A stretch of DNA of 64,000 nt from Actinomadura latina NBRC 106108 (lineage in GTDB: Bacteria > Actinomycetota > Actinomycetes > Streptosporangiales > Streptosporangiaceae), in assembly GCF_001552195.1 (NCBI RefSeq), contig NZ_BCQS01000011.1, positions 124,001-188,000 on the forward strand, given 5' to 3'. Below, piece by piece: positions 59,078 to 64,000 of the stretch. Made by a program: the position numbers and the translations under genes. The notes beneath the pieces are model-generated. The model did no database searches and was not told the origin of the DNA. It worked only from the letters and a program-made list of their open reading frames with translations. Position 1 is the stretch's first letter. Each line of letters starts with the position of its first letter.

Positions 59078-59732
59078 CGCCGGTGCCTGGGCGGCGGCGG
59101 ACCTGGACGGTGTCCTGGCGGCTGAGGCGTCGGCCATCGCCGGCATGGCGGAGGCGGAGTTCGCCGTAGGGCTCGCAGAGGTGGAGGACGAGTTCCGGCG
59201 GCGGCAGCGCGATGACGTGGCGCGGGCTCGGCATGCGTCGTTCGTCGAGTCGCTCGAACTCGACCGGGCCGCCTACGAGCTGGCGTGCCGCCATGAGGCG
59301 GACGGGGATCTCGGTGAAGCCGTCCGGTGGTACCGGGTCGCAGCCGGCAACGATCATGGGGATGCCGCGCTCCGTCTGGGGCGGACGCTCGACCGGCTCG
59401 CCGGGGCCCAGGGCCGCGCGGAGCTGCACCTGGTCACGGAGGCGGCGCAGGCGTACGCGGAGGCCTACGCGGCGGGATATCCCGAGGCCGCCGACCGGAT
59501 CGACGAGATGCTGGCCGGATACTCGTGCCGGCGGGAGGGGCCGCAGCAGCGTGCCGCGTGTTCGCGCGTCCGCGACCTCGCGTCGGTGAACGGGGTGCTC
59601 AGCGAGGAGCGGATCCGGGAGTTGAGCCGGCACGCCGCGCGGTGCGTCACGTGTCTGGCGGAGTTCGTCGCGCTTCTGAAGAGCGCCTCGGCCGCGCTGC
59701 CGTCCGGTGGAGTGATCGATCCCTACGATTGA
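59061..59732 (+). CDS. Putative anti-sigma protein with SEL1/TPR-like middle and C-terminal zinc-finger motif
   Basis: 223 residues, soluble. The middle (YELACRHEADGDLGEAVRWYRVAAGNDHGDAALRLGRTLDRL, AYAEAYAAGYPEAADRIDEMLAGY) looks like SEL1/TPR helical repeats. Near the C-terminus LSRHAARCVTCLAEF carries the H-x3-C-x2-C signature of zinc anti-sigma (ZAS) domains, normally found at the N-terminus. No membrane helix. GTG 59061 lies inside the sigma gene, so the two are translated together. A redox- or metal-sensing cytoplasmic anti-sigma role is likely but inferred. Confidence 0.68.
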   Translation: MNRHRDAGAWAAADLDGVLAAEASAIAGMAEAEFAVGLAEVEDEFRRRQRDDVARARHASFVESLELDRAAYELACRHEADGDLGEAVRWYRVAAGNDHGDAALRLGRTLDRLAGAQGRAELHLVTEAAQAYAEAYAAGYPEAADRIDEMLAGYSCRREGPQQRAACSRVRDLASVNGVLSEERIRELSRHAARCVTCLAEFVALLKSASAALPSGGVIDPYD

Positions 59733-59829
59733 TGCTCGCAGTGCATCGAACAATGCGTTTTTCGTGTTGGACAGGTATCGATCCCGTCTCCTATCGTCCC
59801 TTTCGGACCATACGGAGGAGGACGGACCC

Positions 59830-61359
59830 TTGGCGCAGCTCACCGGACGCATGGTGATCGGCTTCGACCGTGTCGCCGGCACGGGGAGGGCGATCACCGC
59901 CGTCGATCCCCGCACCGGTGAAAGCCTCGATCCGGCCTACCGCTATGGCGGCGACGGCGATGTGGAGCGCGCCTGCGCCCTGGCGGACGAGGCGTTCGAC
60001 GCCTACCGCGCGACGAGCGCCGAGCGGCGCGCCGCGTTCCTCGAAGCGATCGCCGGAAAACTCGACGCCCGGCGGGATGAGCTCGTCGAGCGGGCCGTGT
60101 CCGAGACGGGGCTTCCCGAAGCGCGGTTGACCGGTGAGGTCGGGCGGACCACCGGGCAGCTACGGCTGTTCGCCGCAGACCTGCGCGCCGAGGGCGCGAC
60201 CGGCTCGCTGACGACCGGCGCGGCGGAGGGCCGGGCGTCCGACGCCGGCCGGCCGATCCTGAGCGTGGACCCCGCGAACGAGGGCGGGCCCGAGGTCCGG
60301 CAGGGGCGGGTGCCGCTGGGGCCGGTCGCGGTGTTCGGCGCCAGTAACTTCCCGTTCGCGTTCTCCGTCGCTGGGGGAGATACGGCGTCGGCGCTGGCGG
60401 CGGGGTGCCCCGTTGTCGTGAAGGCGCATGACGCCCATCCCGGGACGTGCGAACTGGTCGGGCAGGCGGTCTCGGAGGCCGTCCGGGAGGAGGGCCTGCC
60501 CGAAGGCGTGTTCTCGATGCTCTACGGGGACGGCCCGACGCTCGGCATCGCGCTCGTCACCGATCCGCGCGTGCGGGCGGTCGGGTTCACGGGGTCCCGG
60601 AGGGCGGGGCTCGCGATCGCGCGGGCGGCGGCGGACCGGCCGCGTCCGATTCCGGTCTATGCGGAGATGAGCAGCGTCAACCCGGTGTTCCTGCTGCCGG
60701 ACGCCCTGGCCGAGCGCGCCGGCGAGCTGGCCGAGGGGTTCGCCGGTTCGGTGACGCTCGGCGCCGGGCAGTTCTGCACCAACCCCGGACTCGTCTTCGC
60801 GGTCAGAGGCGAACATCTCGCCGCGTTCCTGGACGCGGCGGCCAAAGCGATCGAAGCCGATCCGGGCGCGCCGATGCTCACGCCCGGCATCGCCGAGGCC
60901 TACGCCGGAGGCGTCGCGCGGCTGGAGAACCATCCGGACGTCGAGATCGTCGCGCGCGGGCGGGAATCCGGCGCGGCGGCCGGCTGCAGGGCCGCCCTCG
61001 CGGTCGTGGACGCCGCGCACTTCGGCCCCGACCTGCAGGAGGAGATCTTCGGCGCCTGCTCGCTGGTCGTCCGCTGCGACGACCTCGACGAGGTCATCGA
61101 GACGGCGCGCGGGCTGGAAGGCCAGCTGACCGCGACGATCCACGGCAGGGGGGACGACGCGGCGCGGCTGCTGCCCGTCCTGGAGAGCCTGGCCGGCCGG
61201 ATCGTCTGGGACGGCTGGCCCACCGGTGTGCGGGTCGGGCACGCGATGGTGCACGGCGGGCCGTTCCCCGCGACGTCCGACCCGCGCACGACGTCCGTGG
61301 GGAGCCTGGCCATCGAGCGGTTCCGGCGGCCGATCGCCTACCAGGGGGTTCCCCGATGA
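59830..61359 (+). CDS. Aldehyde dehydrogenase, 2,5-dioxovalerate (alpha-ketoglutarate semialdehyde) type
   Basis: 509 residues. ALDH fold with [62 protein letters not shown], catalytic glutamate in [13 protein letters not shown] and nucleophile cysteine in [13 protein letters not shown]. This set is typical of NADP+-dependent alpha-ketoglutarate semialdehyde dehydrogenases, the last step of glucarate breakdown to 2-oxoglutarate. TTG 59830 is chosen for AGGAGG about 9 bases upstream; ATG 59851 is the alternative. It is coupled to gudD by four bases (ATGA). Confidence 0.9.
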   Translation: MAQLTGRMVIGFDRVAGTGRAITAVDPRTGESLDPAYRYGGDGDVERACALADEAFDAYRATSAERRAAFLEAIAGKLDARRDELVERAVSETGLPEARLTGEVGRTTGQLRLFAADLRAEGATGSLTTGAAEGRASDAGRPILSVDPANEGGPEVRQGRVPLGPVAVFGASNFPFAFSVAGGDTASALAAGCPVVVKAHDAHPGTCELVGQAVSEAVREEGLPEGVFSMLYGDGPTLGIALVTDPRVRAVGFTGSRRAGLAIARAAADRPRPIPVYAEMSSVNPVFLLPDALAERAGELAEGFAGSVTLGAGQFCTNPGLVFAVRGEHLAAFLDAAAKAIEADPGAPMLTPGIAEAYAGGVARLENHPDVEIVARGRESGAAAGCRAALAVVDAAHFGPDLQEEIFGACSLVVRCDDLDEVIETARGLEGQLTATIHGRGDDAARLLPVLESLAGRIVWDGWPTGVRVGHAMVHGGPFPATSDPRTTSVGSLAIERFRRPIAYQGVPR

Positions 61360-62684
61360 GCACACCGGTCGTCACCGAGGTGCGGGTCGTGCCGGTCGCC
61401 GGCCACGACAGCATGCTGCTCAACCTGGGCGGTGCGCACGGGCCGTTCTTCACGCGGAACCTGCTGATTCTCACCGACTCGTCCGGTAGCAGGGGCGTCG
61501 GGGAGGTGCCGGGCGGCGAGGGCATCAGGAAGACGCTTGAGGACGCCCGGGAGTTGATCGTCGGCAGGCCCGTCGGGCGGTCGGACGAGATCCTCAACTC
61601 CGTCCGGGCCGCGTTCGGCCACCTGGACGCGGGCGGGCGCGGCCCCCTCACGCACGACACGCGGATCACCGTCCACGCGCTGACCGCGATCGAGTCGGCG
61701 CTGCTCGACCTGATGGGCCGGTTCCTCGGCGTGCCGGTGGCGGCGCTGCTCGGCGACGGCGTCCAGCGCCGGACGATCCCGATGCTCGGCTACCTCTTCT
61801 ACATCGGCGACCGGAACAAGACGGACCTTCCGTACGAAGCGCCGCCGGAAGGCGAGGACGGCTGGCTGCGGGTCCGGCGCGAGGAGGCCATGACGCCGGA
61901 CGCGATCGTCCGGCAGGCGGAGGCCGCCCGGGAGCGGTACGGGTTCGCCGACTTCAAGCTGAAGGGCGGCGTGCTCCGGGGCGACGAGGAGGCCGAGGCG
62001 GTGCGGGCGCTCGCCGAGCGGTTCCCGGACGCCCGGATCAACCTCGACCCGAACGGCGCGTGGTCGCTGGACGAGGCGGTCCGCATCGGGAACGCGCTCA
62101 AGGACGTCCTCGCCTACGCGGAGGACCCGTGCGGCGCCGAACTGGGCTATTCGGGACGCGAGACGATGGCGGAGTTCCGCCGCGCGACCGGCCTGCGCAC
62201 CGCCACCAACATGATCGCGACCGATTGGCGCGAGCTGGGCCACGCGATCCGGCTGGACGCGGTGGACATCCCGCTCGCCGACCCGCACTTCTGGACGATG
62301 CGCGGCTCGGTCCGCGTGGCGCAGCTCTGCGAGGCGTGGGGCCTGACCTGGGGCTCGCACTCCAACAACCACTTCGACGTCTCGCTGGCGATGTTCACCC
62401 ATGTCGCGGCCGCCGCGCCCGGCGGGATCACCGCGATCGACACGCACTGGATCTGGCAGGACGGCCAGCGCCTCACCAGGGACCCGCTCCAGATCGTGGA
62501 CGGGAAGATCGATCTGCCCGACGAGCCCGGCCTCGGCGTCGACATCGACGAGGAGCGGCTGGAGGAGGCGCACGAGCTCTACAACCGGCACGGGCTGGGC
62601 GACCGCGACGACGCGGCGGCGATGCGGTACCTGGTCCCCGGCTGGACGTTCGACCGTAAGCGACCCTGCCTCGTGAGGGACTGA
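61356..62684 (+). CDS. gudD: Glucarate dehydratase
   Basis: 442 residues, enolase superfamily. It removes water from D-glucarate to give 5-keto-4-deoxyglucarate. [20 protein letters not shown] holds the catalytic lysine pair, [11 protein letters not shown] the first metal aspartate, and [20 protein letters not shown] the histidine, with [17 protein letters not shown] near the end; all are family hallmarks. ATG 61356 overlaps the dehydrogenase. The intermediate aldolase/dehydratase step (KdgD) is not in the window. Confidence 0.95.
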   Translation: MSTPVVTEVRVVPVAGHDSMLLNLGGAHGPFFTRNLLILTDSSGSRGVGEVPGGEGIRKTLEDARELIVGRPVGRSDEILNSVRAAFGHLDAGGRGPLTHDTRITVHALTAIESALLDLMGRFLGVPVAALLGDGVQRRTIPMLGYLFYIGDRNKTDLPYEAPPEGEDGWLRVRREEAMTPDAIVRQAEAARERYGFADFKLKGGVLRGDEEAEAVRALAERFPDARINLDPNGAWSLDEAVRIGNALKDVLAYAEDPCGAELGYSGRETMAEFRRATGLRTATNMIATDWRELGHAIRLDAVDIPLADPHFWTMRGSVRVAQLCEAWGLTWGSHSNNHFDVSLAMFTHVAAAAPGGITAIDTHWIWQDGQRLTRDPLQIVDGKIDLPDEPGLGVDIDEERLEEAHELYNRHGLGDRDDAAAMRYLVPGWTFDRKRPCLVRD

Positions 62685-62739
62685 ACCTACTGCGGGTAAC
62701 ATCGGGCCGACCCGGTTTCCCATACCCCCAGGCGAGGAC

Positions 62740-63171
62740 ATGCAGCGGACGCCACCGGCCGAGTACCGGCACGTCTACGAGTTCAACATCCGGTTCGGTG
62801 ACATCGACTCCCAGGGCCACGTGAACAACGTCAAGTTCCTCGGCTACCTGGAGGACGCGCGGCTGGAGATGTTCCACGGCGACCCGGTGCGCAAGGGGGA
62901 GCAGCCCGTCCGCGGCATGGTGATATCGCGGCACGAGATCGACTACCGGCTGCCGCTGCTGCCGACCGTGTACCCGATCCGGGTGGAGACGTGGGTGACG
63001 GAGGCCCGCGCCGCCTCGGTCAAGCTCGCCTACGAGGTGCGGGACGACGAGAACGTCTACGCGGAGGCGGTTTCGACGCTCGTCGCGTTCGACGTGGAGA
63101 CGAACCGGCTGCGGCGCTGGACGCCGGAGGAGCGGGAGTTCATCGGACGCTACGTGGTGCCCGGGGCATGA
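62740..63171 (+). CDS. Acyl-CoA thioesterase (4HBT hot-dog family)
   Basis: 143 residues. The hot-dog fold is opened by YEFNIRFGDIDSQGHVNNVKFLGYLEDARLEMF, with the aspartate of DIDSQGHVNN as the usual catalytic residue, followed by ISRHEIDYRLPLL and an extended sheet. It hydrolyses acyl-CoA thioesters; the substrate is unknown. ATG 62740 with GAGGA upstream. The stop overlaps the next gene by four bases (ATGA). Confidence 0.92.
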   Translation: MQRTPPAEYRHVYEFNIRFGDIDSQGHVNNVKFLGYLEDARLEMFHGDPVRKGEQPVRGMVISRHEIDYRLPLLPTVYPIRVETWVTEARAASVKLAYEVRDDENVYAEAVSTLVAFDVETNRLRRWTPEEREFIGRYVVPGA

Positions 63172-63761
63172 CGGCGCCGGCCGCGCCGCCGCCCGTACTG
63201 GACCGGCACCAGCCCGGGGTGCGGCTCCGCGTCGTCCAGATGGCGGACGCGGAGGCGTTCGCCGCGCTGTACCGGGAGAACCGCGAGTACCTGCGTCCCT
63301 GGGAACCGGAACGGGACGAGTCGTACTTCACCGTCGACGGCCAGCGCGACAACCTGCACGACCTCATCGGGGCGTACGCGGTGGAGGAGATGTGGCCGGG
63401 CGCCGTCCTCGTCGACGGTGAGATCGCCGGACGGATCACGCTCAACAACGTCCTGCGCGGCCCCCTCCAGAGTTGCTTCGTCGGCTACTGGGTGGCGCGC
63501 GCGCACGCCGGCCATGGTGTCGCCACAGAGGCGCTCAGGCAGGCGCTGGACGTGGCGTTCGGCGCGCTGCGTCTGCACCGTGTCGAGGCGTTCACGAGGG
63601 TGGACAACCTCGCGTCCCAGCGCGTCCTGCTGAACAACGGTTTCGCGGCCGTCGGAACGGCTCGCCGCCACATTCACCTGGACGGACGCTGGCATGACGA
63701 GCGCCTTTTCGAATGCCTGGCCCCGTGGGACGACGGAGTGGCGCTGAATCCGCCGGTGTGA
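63168..63761 (+). CDS. GNAT family N-acetyltransferase (RimJ/RimL type)
   Basis: 197 residues. VRLRVVQMADAEAFAALYRENREYLRPWEPERDE at the N-terminus, GYWVARAHAGHGVATEALRQALDVAF (acetyl-CoA loop) and VEAFTRVDNLASQRVLLNNGFAAVGTARR near the end, the RimJ/RimL pattern. It may acetylate ribosomal protein N-termini or small amines. Starts at ATG 63168 within the thioesterase stop. Confidence 0.9.
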   Translation: MTAPAAPPPVLDRHQPGVRLRVVQMADAEAFAALYRENREYLRPWEPERDESYFTVDGQRDNLHDLIGAYAVEEMWPGAVLVDGEIAGRITLNNVLRGPLQSCFVGYWVARAHAGHGVATEALRQALDVAFGALRLHRVEAFTRVDNLASQRVLLNNGFAAVGTARRHIHLDGRWHDERLFECLAPWDDGVALNPPV

Positions 63762-63897
63762 GCGGTCTTCCTCCCGCGGCCCGGTGACAACCGGCGCGTC
63801 ACGGATAGATAACAAGCGATACAGCAATCCGTTTTAGGCCCTCTTCTCCCTCTAGTGTCGCGACGCGAATGTGGAGAACCCACGTGAAAGGGGCACA

Positions 63898-64000
63898 ATG
63901 CGGCGCGTCTCACGAGGAGCGATGGCACTGCTGCTCGCCGCGGGAATGACCGGGGCGGGCGCCACGGCGGCGCAGGCGGCGATCACCGCGCAGGCGGGTA
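63898..64000 (+). CDS. Secreted protein, N-terminal part (cut by window edge)
   Basis: Only 34 residues are visible: RRVSRGAMALLLAAGMTGAGATAAQAAITAQAG, a classic signal peptide with basic start, hydrophobic core and an A-Q-A cleavage site. ATG 63898 follows GAAAGGGG. The mature protein lies outside the window, so its function is unknown. A 136-base promoter region precedes it. Confidence 0.75.
   Translation, partial: MRRVSRGAMALLLAAGMTGAGATAAQAAITAQAG

Overview
The window is very GC-rich, densely coded DNA from a filamentous actinomycete. Streptosporangiales, and most likely an Actinomadura-like Thermomonosporaceae, fits best: PASTA-less Pkn-type kinases, an HTH/DUF397/anti-sigma ATPase trio, a DUF574 methyltransferase, an F420 (LLM) oxidoreductase, dynamin-like GTPases beside a tail-less SSB, a diguanylate cyclase, and many GTG/TTG starts. 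The genus is an inference.

Layout. 0-3.9 kb: end of an FAD monooxygenase, a sulfide:quinone oxidoreductase behind two CsoR/CstR-like operators, a BlaI regulator with its operator, a lipoprotein phosphatase and a decayed glycosyltransferase behind a perfect BlaI-type palindrome. 3.9-10.1 kb: a graveyard of mobile DNA at a tRNA-Arg(TCT) gene: an integrase N-terminal scrap, a truncated XRE gene, an intact vapBC pair, the 5' part of a group II intron whose reverse transcriptase is fused in frame to a dead integrase, and a 2.5-kb element bounded by a 49-bp duplication of the tRNA 3' part. That element carries a DUF6247/RelE-like pair, a HIT protein and a truncated integrase. 10.2-13.4 kb: APH-like kinase, cobD, cobQ, with distinctly G/T-biased codon use.

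13.4-24.1 kb: GT39-type membrane glycosyltransferase, LysE exporter, three related Ser/Thr kinases around an alpha/beta hydrolase, quinone oxidoreductase and TetR. 24.4-28.4 kb: an SOS box, DUF6504 and the error-prone polymerase DnaE2. 28.4-34.5 kb: membrane proteins, a NarL-type two-component system divergent from an ABC transporter module. 34.6-43.4 kb: two SAM methyltransferases, P450, acetolactate synthase-like enzyme, an F420 oxidoreductase behind a KstR-type operator, the HTH/DUF397/ATPase trio and a TetR.

43.5-50.1 kb: a translationally coupled cobalamin run (unknown 161-aa protein, cobL, cobH, cobC, cobT, cobA/cysG) that continues with 4-base overlaps into two dynamin-like GTPases (50.1-53.8 kb), followed by an SsbB-type SSB, a diguanylate cyclase with a BldD-like box, and ettA. 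57.7-58.5 kb holds an IS256 transposase remnant and an odd lower-GC stretch. 58.6-63.8 kb: ECF sigma factor with a zinc-finger/SEL1-like partner, a sugar-acid pair (semialdehyde dehydrogenase, glucarate dehydratase), a thioesterase and an acetyltransferase. The right edge cuts a secreted protein.

The most unusual signal is a 40-bp G-rich sequence found twice (36/40 identical), once inside the activation loop of the third kinase and once inside the acetolactate synthase gene, read in two different frames without breaking either gene. It behaves like a tiny dispersed element that inserts into coding DNA.
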